From positions 186,001-250,000 of the forward strand of contig JAFLKK010000002.1 in NCBI GenBank assembly GCA_019163375.1: DNA of 64,000 nucleotides, given 5' to 3'. The notes under the pieces are model-generated. The model saw only the letters and a program-made list of their open reading frames with translations. It did not search any database and was not told where the DNA came from. Origin of the DNA: Paludibacter sp. (GTDB taxonomy: Bacteria > Bacteroidota > Bacteroidia > Bacteroidales > Paludibacteraceae). The translations under genes were made by a program, and so were the position numbers. Within the stretch, counting starts at the first letter, position 1. Each line of letters starts with the position of its first letter. Below, piece by piece: positions 1 through 7,383 of this stretch.

Positions 1-682
1 CAGCATCCAGTAACCAGTTTATTCCCTTGGTTAAATCTGCACCTTGTTGCAAAGATACAACAAATAAATAACCTGCCAAAGCGCCTCCAAGGTGTGCTAA
101 CTGACCACCGCCATTGTCGGAAGTTATGCTAAAGAAACTCAATAGAACAATGGCTGTAGCTATGTATTTTAGCTTGATGTTGCCCAGGAACAGAAGTTGC
201 ATTTCCATGTTGGGTGATCGCACGGCTGTGGCAACAATAATTGCCATAATTGATGCAGATGCCCCCAGTAAAAGACTTTGATGAAGAAGTGGTGCATAAT
301 GTGGAAATATGTTGAATGCGGCGATATAAAATGCTGCGCCAAATAAACCTCCAAGCAGATACAAACCGACCAACTGCTTCTCTGAGAAATACAATGTGAA
401 TAATTTGCCAAACCAAAAGAGATTCAACATATTAAACAAGATGTGCATAAACCCCTCGTGCAAAAACATGTACGTTATTGGTGTCCAGACTCTATGCAAG
501 AGTAATGGTACATACGCAGGTACGGCTAAGAAAGAAACGATATATTCGCCCGAATTATTAAATAAGGTAAGAAAAATGACGACCAACTTAAGCGTTGTAA
601 ATATTGCTAAGTTGATTATTATTAGTCTACTTAGAGCATTTCCTTGTTTGAAAGTATGTTTGATACTATCTATTATATTCAT
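1..682 (-). CDS. Rhomboid-family intramembrane serine protease, 3' end beyond window
   Basis: Reading leftward from an ATG at 680-682, the frame stays open to the window edge (at least 227 codons) and begins MNIIDSIKHTFKQGNALSR. It has several hydrophobic segments and the rhomboid landmarks: an HEGFMHILFNMLNLFWFG segment (the early membrane region with the His/Asn signature), a GASAS motif holding the likely catalytic Ser, and GGQLAHLGGALAGYLF with the catalytic His. Such enzymes cleave transmembrane substrates inside the membrane. It lies 51 bases downstream of a second rhomboid gene on the same strand, so the two are probably co-transcribed. Substrates are unknown, and the C-terminus is not in the window. 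Confidence 0.9.
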   Translation of the reverse strand, partial: MNIIDSIKHTFKQGNALSRLIIINLAIFTTLKLVVIFLTLFNNSGEYIVSFLAVPAYVPLLLHRVWTPITYMFLHEGFMHILFNMLNLFWFGKLFTLYFSEKQLVGLYLLGGLFGAAFYIAAFNIFPHYAPLLHQSLLLGASASIMAIIVATAVRSPNMEMQLLFLGNIKLKYIATAIVLLSFFSITSDNGGGQLAHLGGALAGYLFVVSLQQGADLTKGINWLLDA

Positions 683-733
683 ATTTTGTTGTTCAATAAA
701 AAAAAAGACTCCGGTCAAAAATGGACAGACAAA

Positions 734-1525
734 TTACAATTGTCTTTTCTTTTTCCAATACAATATTAAAATGATCCCAAAAAGCATTCCACCCAAGTGA
801 GCGAAGTGAGCAATATTGTCGCCGGAAAAACGAGCAACACCCAGAAAAAGTTCTGCAATTCCGTACATGAATACAAAATATTTAGCCTTGATGGGCACGG
901 GGAAAAAGAGAAGCATTAGTTTTAAATCGGGAAATAACCACCCGAAAGCTAATAAAAGTCCAAAGACAGAACCTGAAGCACCTACTGTTATTGGAGCATT
1001 ATAAAGTGCTTGTTTCAGTTCCAGTATTTGTGGAGTTACTATAGCAGTCAGATTCGTGATGTCCATATATCGACTCAGGAATTCGGAAATCGGAAGTAGA
1101 GCTTCACCCGAGTTACTCGACATTGCTTGATTTAAAGCTGTAACTACCGGTTGAAATTCTACCGTCCAAAAAAGCTGTTGTACAATGCCGGCTCCCACTC
1201 CTGTAACTAAGTAGTAAAACAGGAATCGTTTTGGGCCCCAAAGTTGTTCTAATAATCCTCCAAACATGTATAAACTAAACATATTGAAAAACAGATGTGT
1301 AAATCCACCATGCATAAATATGTATGTGATAAATTGAATGATGTTAAATTCAGATGATGCCCAGTAGTGTAAGCCAAAAAAATCGGATAATTTTCCATCA
1401 ATGCCCAAGCGTCCAAAAATGGTTGGAGATACTTCTGTGGCAAGCCACATGATGACATTTATAATTATTAAGTTTTTTACAATTGGTGGAATTGAATCCA
1501 AAAAATTAGATCGAAAATTATTCAT
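734..1525 (-). CDS. Rhomboid-family intramembrane serine protease
   Basis: A 263-residue multi-pass membrane protein. Rhomboid signatures are visible: YIFMHGGFTHLFFNMFSLYMFG near residue 70, GASGSVFG near residue 185 with the nucleophile Ser, and AHFAHLGGMLFG near residue 240 with the catalytic His. It resembles GlpG-like proteases that cut membrane proteins within the bilayer. A loop of about 60 residues between the early membrane segments and the Ser segment is longer than in its neighbour. The lysine-rich tail KKKRQL suggests a cytoplasmic C-terminus. It is the first of two tandem rhomboid genes; the partner follows 51 bases downstream. Substrates cannot be predicted. Confidence 0.93.
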   Translation of the reverse strand: MNNFRSNFLDSIPPIVKNLIIINVIMWLATEVSPTIFGRLGIDGKLSDFFGLHYWASSEFNIIQFITYIFMHGGFTHLFFNMFSLYMFGGLLEQLWGPKRFLFYYLVTGVGAGIVQQLFWTVEFQPVVTALNQAMSSNSGEALLPISEFLSRYMDITNLTAIVTPQILELKQALYNAPITVGASGSVFGLLLAFGWLFPDLKLMLLFFPVPIKAKYFVFMYGIAELFLGVARFSGDNIAHFAHLGGMLFGIILILYWKKKRQL

Positions 1526-1829
1526 TTGTATTTCTGATTGAGTTTGTGTTAAATATCATGTTTTTGAGGCTGCTATTGTCACTTGGAAGTACGGCTCTTT
1601 TGTAGACGTAATAGTTGGAAATGACCGATAAACAAGCATAAGTGCTTTGATTTGAAATGCAAAAGTAATGAAAATTGCACCAAAAATATGTTTTCTAACA
1701 TATTTTTCGAAAAGATGCAAAATAATCAGTTTTTTTTTTAATTAAACGCTTGTATATTATGCACAAACTACTACATTTGCAATATCAAAATACAGTTTTA
1801 TTGTTTCTAATAAAAAAAATCAAAATCTT
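1526..1829. other. Divergent intergenic region, rhomboid / HU
   Basis: This 304-base AT-rich stretch separates the leftward rhomboid pair from the rightward HU gene. I see no gene in it. It carries the HU promoter (1750-1779) and must hold the rhomboid promoter, for which I found no clear -7 match. Confidence 0.6.
1750..1779 (+). promoter_or_regulatory. Promoter of HU gene (Bacteroidota type)
   Basis: TTG at 1750-1752, a 19-base spacer, then TACATTTG at 1772-1779 match the Bacteroidota -33/-7 consensus (TTTG, TAnnTTTG). The ATG of the HU gene lies 51 bases downstream. Confidence 0.75.
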
Positions 1830-2102
1830 ATGAACAAAGCAGAATTAATTAATGCCATTGCTGAAGAAGCAGGTCTTACTAAAGTGGATGCAAAAAAAGC
1901 CTTAGAAGCTGTTGTAAAAGGTGTGTCTGATGCACTCGTTGCTGGAGACAAAGTTAGTCTAGTAGGTTTCGGAACTTTCTCTATTACTGAACGTGCTGCT
2001 CGTCCGGGCATCAACCCAGCTACAAAACAAGCTATCACTATTGCGGCAAAAAAAGTTGCTAAATTTAAAGCAGGTGCTGAATTATCATCAGCTATCAACT
2101 AA
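1830..2102 (+). CDS. HU/IHF-family DNA-binding protein
   Basis: A 90-residue histone-like protein of normal HU length. It starts MNKAELINAIAEEAGLTK, the HU helix-turn-helix dimerisation region. It continues with GFGTFSITERAARPGINPATKQ, the beta-arm that inserts into the minor groove, including the conserved RPGxNP-type tip, and ends with the usual KKVAKFKAGAEL helix. It bends and compacts DNA as a dimer. It is monocistronic: a strong promoter lies upstream at 1750-1779 and a long hairpin terminator follows at 2127-2162, which fits an abundant nucleoid protein. Confidence 0.97.
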   Translation: MNKAELINAIAEEAGLTKVDAKKALEAVVKGVSDALVAGDKVSLVGFGTFSITERAARPGINPATKQAITIAAKKVAKFKAGAELSSAIN

Positions 2103-2126
2103 GATTGAAAGAGCATTGACTCAGGT

Positions 2127-2162
2127 AAAAAAAGGAATATGGTAGCATGTTCCTTTTTTTTT
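2127..2162 (+). terminator. Terminator of HU gene, probably bidirectional
   Basis: An A7 run followed by GGAATATG, loop GTAG, then CATGTTCC and a T run forms a stem of about 15 base pairs including one G-T pair. The A and T tracts on the two sides allow termination of HU and of the convergent DJ-1 gene, which ends at 2191. Confidence 0.88.
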
Positions 2163-2190
2163 GTGCTTGTGAGTCTTGGTGAGGTGCTAA

Positions 2191-2742
2191 CTATTTTGTA
2201 GGTAGACAAATAGTTGACGCTATTTTTTCTGATTCTGATTTTCCTTTCAGCTCTTCTACAATCTTAAGTGCAAATTGGACTGCTACACCGGCACCTTTTG
2301 CAGTTAGTATGTTTCCTGATTTTACCACCAAGTTTTTGGAAATGATAGCTCCGTTTAATGCTTCTTCGAATCCCGGGTAGCAAATAGCTTCTTTTCCTTC
2401 CAATAATCCCATTTTGCCCAAAATTGATGGTGCTGCACAAATGGCAGCTATTTTTCCTCCTTTTTCGTATTGCTCAGCGAGCAGTGTTTTTAAAGCTTGG
2501 TGCGCATCCAGATTTTTAGTTCCGGGCATTCCGCCGGGCAAAATAAGCATGTCGTTATGGCTTAAATCAGTTTCAGTAAATAATAGGTCGGCATGAATTA
2601 TAATTCCGTGTGCGCCGGTTACTTCTTTTGTGCCCGAAATGGAGACGGTTTGTGTGTTGATGTTCGCTCGACGGAGTATGTCGATGGGTGCGATGGCTTC
2701 GATTTCCTCAAAACCATCAGCCAAAAACAAGAAGACTTGCAT
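2191..2742 (-). CDS. DJ-1/PfpI-family protein
   Basis: A 183-residue DJ-1 superfamily protein. The N-terminus MQVFLFLADGFEEIEAI has the conserved Glu next to the active site. AAICAAPSILG near residue 103 is the nucleophile elbow with the reactive Cys. ILTAKGAGVAVQFALKIVEEL is the usual C-terminal block. Relatives include YajL-type chaperones/deglycases and proteins misnamed ThiJ; a thiamine role is not implied. The gene starts 5 bases after the tonB-like gene ends, so it probably belongs to the pdxJ-tonB transcript. The true substrate is not evident. Confidence 0.9.
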   Translation of the reverse strand: MQVFLFLADGFEEIEAIAPIDILRRANINTQTVSISGTKEVTGAHGIIIHADLLFTETDLSHNDMLILPGGMPGTKNLDAHQALKTLLAEQYEKGGKIAAICAAPSILGKMGLLEGKEAICYPGFEEALNGAIISKNLVVKSGNILTAKGAGVAVQFALKIVEELKGKSESEKIASTICLPTK

Positions 2743-2747
2743 GATGT

Positions 2748-3659
2748 TTATTTTAATTTGAAGTTATAAGTAATGCTCCCGGCTGCTGTGGATCTGCCTC
2801 CGGTAAAGTGGGTGTTTCTGGCTGCATTTTTAGCTGCATTTCTTGTGTCGGCATCGGATATGGTAGTGGGTGACCCAATTTCGGCACTGGTCACATTCCC
2901 ATTTTCATCCACTCTGATATTGACAGTTACTCTACCCTCGACATCCCTGTTGTAATCGGGTGAAGCAAGTTTACCTGTAAGTGTTCGTCCGTTAAGCGAC
3001 CAAACATTTCCACCTGAGTTTCCATGCCCCGCCGGATTTCCCTGGATACCGGCTTCAGAACCATTTCCACTGCCGGTTCCTGTACCATTGCCACTACCGC
3101 TTCCGTTGCCAGAACCACTGGTTTTAGATCCATTGCTAAACAAACCATTTACAGTAGCACCTGCTCGGTTAATGGCATCTTGCTCTTTTCGTTTTTGCTG
3201 TGCGATACGATTTTCGGAAGCTATTCTTTGTTGATCAAGCTGTTGTTTCAGCTTTAAATCAAGTTCTTTCTTTTTCTTGTCTTTGTCTTTTTGAATCTTA
3301 GCTGCAATGGTGTTAGCATTATCATTCGACGTGATTAAATCCTCCTTAACTGTAGCGACTGGCTTTGTAGATGTAGGTTTTTGTTCTGCTACCGGAGCGA
3401 GAACTTCCTCTTCGGGTGCAGCCAATGGTTCGGCAGATGAGCCCATTCCACCTGCATTTTCATTGTCGCCAAAGCTCACCATTATTCCTTCCTCTACTAC
3501 AGGTTCAGTGATAATGGTATAAGGCATCACATAAAACCACATGATCATAAATAATATAATGCAGGACAGGATAGTGCCTATGAAGCCGTACACGTTTGAT
3601 TTGCTCACGCTTTTATTACTTAATTGATTGCTGGCTGATTCATTGATTGTATCCGTCAT
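2748..3659 (-). CDS. TonB-family energy-transducing protein
   Basis: A 303-residue protein with a cytoplasmic N-terminus, one membrane anchor at about residues 27-48 (FIGTILSCIILFMIMWFYVMP), a charged Lys/Gln-rich coiled-coil-prone stretch at about 115-165, and a Gly/Ser/Asn-rich linker near 180-215. The TonB C-terminal domain ends NAARNTHFTGGRSTAAGSITYNFKLK. TonB proteins carry proton-motive energy from an inner-membrane ExbB-ExbD motor to outer-membrane transporters. No exbB or exbD lies beside it; pdxJ is directly upstream and the DJ-1 gene directly downstream. The Gly-rich linker is a low-complexity repeat that may vary in length. Confidence 0.85.
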   Translation of the reverse strand: MTDTINESASNQLSNKSVSKSNVYGFIGTILSCIILFMIMWFYVMPYTIITEPVVEEGIMVSFGDNENAGGMGSSAEPLAAPEEEVLAPVAEQKPTSTKPVATVKEDLITSNDNANTIAAKIQKDKDKKKKELDLKLKQQLDQQRIASENRIAQQKRKEQDAINRAGATVNGLFSNGSKTSGSGNGSGSGNGTGTGSGNGSEAGIQGNPAGHGNSGGNVWSLNGRTLTGKLASPDYNRDVEGRVTVNIRVDENGNVTSAEIGSPTTISDADTRNAAKNAARNTHFTGGRSTAAGSITYNFKLK

Positions 3660-3732
3660 TTTCAGTTCTTTTTTTTTATTGCTGTCGTATAAATCAAAAA
3701 TAACAAATTTCGTACCTTGTTTTAATATAACA

Positions 3733-4446
3733 CTATTCTAACTGTTTTTTATAGCGTTTTATTGTGTCTTCGAGTCCGAAATACAAAGCATCGGCAATTA
3801 ATGCATGCCCTATCGAGACTTCATCGATGGCAGGAATGCGTAAGTGTAGAAAATTTAGATTCTCGAGACTTAAATCATGCCCCGCATTTAATCCTAATCC
3901 TAGTTTTTTAGCCAGTTTGGCTGCTTCTACAAATGGTGCCACGGCTGCTTCTCTATCTTTTGGATAATCGGATGCGTATGGTTCGGTGTAAAGTTCAACG
4001 CGGTCGGTGCCGGTTTTGGCTGCATATTCTACATTTACCAAGTTGGTATCAACAAAAATCGAAACGCGGATTCCAACACTTTGAAAATCAGAAACAACCT
4101 CTTTCAGAAAATCCAAATGAGCCACTGTGTCCCAGCCTGCATTGGATGTCAGTGCTTCGGGCGGGTCGGGAACCAGGGTTACCTGATGTGGTTTTACTGA
4201 TTTTACCAGTTTGATAAAATCGGGAGTTGGGTATCCTTCGATATTAAATTCTGTTTTCAGAATTGCTTTTAAATCCCAAACGTCTGCAAAACGGATATGG
4301 CGTTCGTCGGGGCGGGGGTGAACCGTGATTCCTTCGGCTCCAAAACGTTCGCAGTCTATGGCTACCTGACAGATATTTGGTACATTTCCACCTCTGGCGT
4401 TACGGATGGTGGCAATTTTATTAATGTTGACGCTTAATTTAGTCAT
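3733..4446 (-). CDS. pdxJ: Pyridoxine 5'-phosphate synthase
   Basis: This 237-residue protein has the PdxJ length and fold. It starts [20 protein letters not shown] and carries [23 protein letters not shown], the phosphate/substrate-binding Glu and His region, then [20 protein letters not shown] and [15 protein letters not shown]. It condenses 1-deoxyxylulose 5-phosphate with 3-amino-2-oxopropyl phosphate to give pyridoxine 5'-phosphate, the last de novo step of vitamin B6 synthesis in the DXP-dependent route. It is divergent from nadK across a spacer holding a 20-base palindrome, and a -7-like element on the minus strand (CAAAGTTA, 4487-4494) lies just upstream. tonB follows 73 bases downstream. 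Confidence 0.96.
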   Translation of the reverse strand: MTKLSVNINKIATIRNARGGNVPNICQVAIDCERFGAEGITVHPRPDERHIRFADVWDLKAILKTEFNIEGYPTPDFIKLVKSVKPHQVTLVPDPPEALTSNAGWDTVAHLDFLKEVVSDFQSVGIRVSIFVDTNLVNVEYAAKTGTDRVELYTEPYASDYPKDREAAVAPFVEAAKLAKKLGLGLNAGHDLSLENLNFLHLRIPAIDEVSIGHALIADALYFGLEDTIKRYKKQLE

Positions 4447-4486
4447 TGTAATAATCTTTTTGTTTTGTCGATACGGACAGTTATTT

Positions 4487-4494
4487 CAAAGTTA
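4487..4494 (-). promoter_or_regulatory. -7 element of pdxJ promoter
   Basis: On the minus strand the sequence reads TAACTTTG, a match to TAnnTTTG, about 40 bases ahead of the pdxJ start. No good -33 element is seen at the usual distance. Confidence 0.45.
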
Positions 4495-4578
4495 ATAGGT
4501 TATTTATTTTTTAAGATGACTGCTATGTAACAAACTCCCGACAGTTTAAAATTTGCCAGATTCGTTTACATTTAGTTC

Positions 4579-4598
4579 CTTTGTATTACAATACAAAG
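4579..4598. promoter_or_regulatory. Palindrome in the pdxJ/nadK divergent spacer, candidate operator
   Basis: CTTTGTATT, AC, AATACAAAG form perfect 9-base inverted arms around a 2-base centre. It sits near the middle of the spacer between two divergent cofactor-synthesis genes. The left arm overlaps a TTCCTTTG string that resembles a -7 element for nadK. Size and symmetry fit a dimeric repressor site, but no regulator is nearby and this role is inferred. Confidence 0.4.
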
Positions 4599-4741
4599 CA
4601 GTGCTCTATTCTGGTACAAAAATAGCTAAAAAAATTGAAGGATGTTTGTGGTTGTTTATCTTTCAATTATTTTAATTATTTATAGAACTGCAAATTGCTT
4701 ATTGAGCCTATGTTTTATACACGTTAATTAATGTTAGTAAA

Positions 4742-5614
4742 ATGAGAATAGCTGTTTTTGGAAATATCTATCGTAGTGTCTTGCTATCGCATGTTGAACT
4801 CTTGTTTGAGTACTTTAAGGCCAAGGATGTTACGCTTCTGCTCGACAATGAATTGCATGTGTTTGTTTCTGAGCATGGTAAATGTTGCATGGAGGGTACG
4901 GAAATTATTGTGAATGACGATTTTGAGGCAGATCTGGCGTTGAGTATTGGTGGAGACGGAACTTTTTTAAATACTGCAGCTCGAATTGGGCGAAAACAAA
5001 TTCCAATCTTAGGAATAAATACAGGTAGATTAGGTTTTTTGGCTGATGTGTCGACTGATGAAATTGTGCCGGCTTTGGATGCCATTCTCGATAAAAAATA
5101 CAGCATTCAGGAGAGAACCTTGCTCTACGTTGAGACTTCGGATGGAACAACGTTTGATTATCCGTATGCATTGAACGAAGTGTCTGTATTGAAGCAGGAT
5201 AGCTCTTCTATGTTGAGCATCACTGCCAGCGTTAATGGAGAGATGGTCCATACGTATCATGCTGATGGTTTGTTAGTGGCAACTCCTACCGGTTCAACGG
5301 CTTATTCGATGAGTGTGGGTGGTCCGCTGGTAGTGCCGGAAGCTGAGAATTTTATTCTTTCGCCGATTGCTTCGCACAGTTTAAATGTACGTCCATTGAT
5401 AGTGCCTGATACATGGACTTTCGAACTGGAGGTGCATAGTCGTAGTCAATGCTATCTGGTGGCATTGGATGGACGATCAAAAGTGCTGGAATTGACCACT
5501 AAATTAAAAATTACCAAGGCAGATTATACCATAAAAATCATCAAACAATTGAATCATACTTTCTTTGATACCTTGAAAAACAAGTTGATGTGGGGAGTGG
5601 ATAAGAGAAATTAA
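4742..5614 (+). CDS. nadK: NAD kinase
   Basis: This 290-residue protein has the NAD kinase hallmarks: the GGDGTFLNTA motif near residue 71, which binds the phosphate donor and holds the catalytic Asp, followed by ILGINTGRLGFLADVS. Further on are the substrate-binding NEVSVL block and the ATPTGSTAYSMSVGGPLVVPE block near residue 180. It phosphorylates NAD to NADP using ATP or polyphosphate. The start at 4742 gives MRIAVFGN, the usual first beta strand. fmt follows after about 90 bases of simple repeats. Confidence 0.96.
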   Translation: MRIAVFGNIYRSVLLSHVELLFEYFKAKDVTLLLDNELHVFVSEHGKCCMEGTEIIVNDDFEADLALSIGGDGTFLNTAARIGRKQIPILGINTGRLGFLADVSTDEIVPALDAILDKKYSIQERTLLYVETSDGTTFDYPYALNEVSVLKQDSSSMLSITASVNGEMVHTYHADGLLVATPTGSTAYSMSVGGPLVVPEAENFILSPIASHSLNVRPLIVPDTWTFELEVHSRSQCYLVALDGRSKVLELTTKLKITKADYTIKIIKQLNHTFFDTLKNKLMWGVDKRN

Positions 5615-5625
5615 TTGATTAATTA

Positions 5626-5653
5626 ATTGATTGATTGATTGATTGATTGATTG
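5626..5653 (+). repeat. ATTG tetranucleotide repeat, seven units
   Basis: Seven uninterrupted ATTG units lie between nadK and fmt, just after the nadK stop codon. The preceding bases (TTAATTGATTAATTA) are a degraded continuation. Such tracts are prone to slippage; here a change in length would alter only the spacer. Confidence 0.95.
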
Positions 5654-5669
5654 ATGATGTGTTGATATG
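5653..5669 (+). repeat. 17-base repeat, copy 1
   Basis: GATGATGTGTTGATATG occurs here, upstream of fmt, and again without change at 6656-6672 just downstream of fmt, so fmt is flanked by direct copies. Confidence 0.85.
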
Positions 5670-5705
5670 GTAATTTGCTAATTCATGATTTGTTGATTAT
5701 ATAAT

Positions 5706-6644
5706 ATGAGAATAGTTTTTATGGGCACACCCGATTTTGCGGTGGAGAGCCTGAGAATATTGGTTGAAAATAAATACGAAGTGGTGGGTGTGATTACGAT
5801 GCCCGATAAACCTGCCGGCCGTGGACATAAGGTTCAGTTTTCGCCGGTAAAGCAATATGCGTTGGAGCAAAACTTACGTTTATTACAACCGGAAAAGTTG
5901 AAAGATGAAGCTTTCCTCGAGGAATTACGAAGCTTGCAAGCCGACCTACAAATTGTAGTGGCATTCAGAATGTTGCCGGAAGTGGTGTGGAATATGCCAA
6001 AGTTTGGGACATTTAATCTTCATGCGTCCTTATTACCTCAGTATCGGGGCGCTGCGCCTATTAATTGGGCTATTATCAACGGCGATAAAGAAACCGGTGC
6101 AACCACTTTTTTTCTTACGCATGAAATTGATACCGGAAAAATTATTCAACAAGAGAAAATAGTTATTGCCGAAACAGATAATGCCGGCATTGTTCACGAC
6201 AGATTGATGGAAATGGGAGCGAAACTGGTGAAGAAAACGGTGGATATGCTCATTGAAGGCAAAACAGATGCGGTAGATCAGGCGCAATTTATTCATCCGG
6301 GTCTGGAATTGAAGGCTGCCCCAAAGATTTTCAAAGAGACTTGTCAGATAGATGTATCGTGGAATGTGGAGCGTGTTTATAATTTTGTGCGTGGCATGTC
6401 ACCGCACCCGACGGCTTGGGTGGAGTTACAGTTCCCAAATCAAGTTGAAAAAATGACATTGAAAGTTTTTGAAGTTGAAAAAGCAATCTGTGATCATGAA
6501 TTGGCTGTTGGAACAGTAGTTACCGACGGAAAGAAATACGCCAAGGTGGCATTATCCGATGGGTATATAAACCTGAAATCTGTTCAAATAGCCGGAAAAA
6601 AACGAATGGAGATAGGTGAATTATTGCGGGGGATGCGATTTTGA
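5706..6644 (+). CDS. fmt: Methionyl-tRNA formyltransferase
   Basis: This 312-residue protein matches the usual Fmt length. It has MRIVFMGTPDFAVESLRIL at the N-terminus, MPDKPAGRGHKVQFSPVK, and the formyl-transfer site HASLLPQYRGAAPINWAI at about residues 108-125, with GATTFFLTHEIDTGKII. The C-terminal OB-like domain starts near residue 205. It formylates Met-tRNAfMet from 10-formyltetrahydrofolate for translation initiation. Its stop codon overlaps the left arm of a long inverted repeat (6643-6661), and it converges with ridA. Confidence 0.96.
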   Translation: MRIVFMGTPDFAVESLRILVENKYEVVGVITMPDKPAGRGHKVQFSPVKQYALEQNLRLLQPEKLKDEAFLEELRSLQADLQIVVAFRMLPEVVWNMPKFGTFNLHASLLPQYRGAAPINWAIINGDKETGATTFFLTHEIDTGKIIQQEKIVIAETDNAGIVHDRLMEMGAKLVKKTVDMLIEGKTDAVDQAQFIHPGLELKAAPKIFKETCQIDVSWNVERVYNFVRGMSPHPTAWVELQFPNQVEKMTLKVFEVEKAICDHELAVGTVVTDGKKYAKVALSDGYINLKSVQIAGKKRMEIGELLRGMRF

Positions 6645-6755
6645 TGTGATAATGTGATGATGTGTTGATATGAAAATTAAAAGTGCTTATTTGTAAATCG
6701 ATGTATCATCACATCACCATATCACCACATCATCATATCATCACATTATCACATC
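6643..6755. repeat. Convergent-gene inverted repeat with GATGTGAT-type repeats
   Basis: The left arm GATGTGATAATGTGATGAT (6643-6661) and its exact complement (6737-6755) are perfect over 19 bases, about 75 bases apart. The loop contains the 17-base repeat copy 2 (6656-6672) and more ATCATCACATC-like units. It overlaps the fmt stop and ends just before the ridA stop, so it could act as a two-way terminator, though it lacks T tracts. Confidence 0.8.
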
Positions 6756-6761
6756 ACCTCA

Positions 6762-7139
6762 TTATTTTGCGGCGATTGTCTCAATTTCTACCAGTCCATT
6801 AAGAGGCAATGCTTTCACAGCAAAAGCCGAACGGGCAGGACATTCTGTTTGGTAGTATTTTTTGTAGACTTCGTTCATCCCTCCAAAATTGGCAATGTCC
6901 GATAAAAATACGGTCGATTTTACCACGTCGGCAAATGTGTATCCAGCTTCCGTTAAGATAGCGTTGATGTTTGCGAAAACCTGCTCTGTTTGTGCAGTAA
7001 TATCGGTTGCTTCAATTTTTCCAACAGCCGGATTTATCGGCAACTGTCCTGAAATATACAAGGTTCCGTTTGCTTCAACAGCTTGACTGTATGGGCCAAT
7101 GGCTGCAGGTGCATTGGCTGAATTTATTATTCGTTTCAT
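6762..7139 (-). CDS. ridA: RidA-family reactive enamine/imine deaminase
   Basis: This 125-residue protein covers the full RidA (YjgF/UK114) length: MKRIINSANAPAAIGPYSQAVEANGTLYISGQLP, then VFANINAILTEAGYTFADVVKSTVFL, and CPARSAFAVKALPLNGLVEIETIA with the conserved Arg and Glu of the trimer active site. It hydrolyses reactive 2-aminoacrylate-type enamines to ketoacids. An ATG nine codons upstream (7166) is in frame, but a -7 element at 7164-7171 would place transcription initiation downstream of it, so the start at 7139 is preferred. Confidence 0.93.
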   Translation of the reverse strand: MKRIINSANAPAAIGPYSQAVEANGTLYISGQLPINPAVGKIEATDITAQTEQVFANINAILTEAGYTFADVVKSTVFLSDIANFGGMNEVYKKYYQTECPARSAFAVKALPLNGLVEIETIAAK

Positions 7140-7163
7140 GTTTTTGTTTTTTTTATGTTTCCA

Positions 7164-7171
7164 CAAAAGTA
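7164..7171 (-). promoter_or_regulatory. -7 element of ridA promoter
   Basis: The minus strand reads TACTTTTG, matching TAnnTTTG, 25 bases before the chosen ridA start. It decides against the upstream in-frame ATG at 7166. Confidence 0.55.
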
Positions 7172-7231
7172 ATCAATATTTTTGTTGCGTGTCATCTGTA
7201 TTTTGGACGAAATTTGTTTTCAAAGATTTTA

Positions 7232-7263
7232 TTTTCGTCAAAGGTCTTTTTTTCTTATCTTTG
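7232..7263 (+). promoter_or_regulatory. Promoter of valS
   Basis: TATCTTTG at 7256-7263 is a clear -7 element. A TTTTCG string around 7232-7237 sits at the -33 distance but is a weak match. The valS start is about 120 bases downstream, leaving a leader in which I see no T-box or strong hairpin. Confidence 0.55.
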
Positions 7264-7383
7264 CATTCCGTTTTTAGAAATTTGCAAATCGGGTATGATG
7301 TTGAAAAACAATTAGTTTTAAAACGACGATTAGCGTTATTTTTACGGAGTAAGTTGTAAATAGTAAAATAGTAAATGAATAAT

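Noticed and set aside
396-800. Plus-strand ORF of 134 codons over the rhomboid genes
   Set aside because: It is antisense to two clear rhomboid coding regions and has no recognisable protein features.
5626-5653. ATTG repeat considered as CRISPR or phase-variable promoter
   Set aside because: No spacers exist, and the repeat is short and in an ordinary spacer. It is listed as a simple repeat only.
7264-7383. Leader of valS considered for a T-box or amino-acid attenuator
   Set aside because: No terminator hairpin, T-box sequence or Val-rich leader peptide is visible there.
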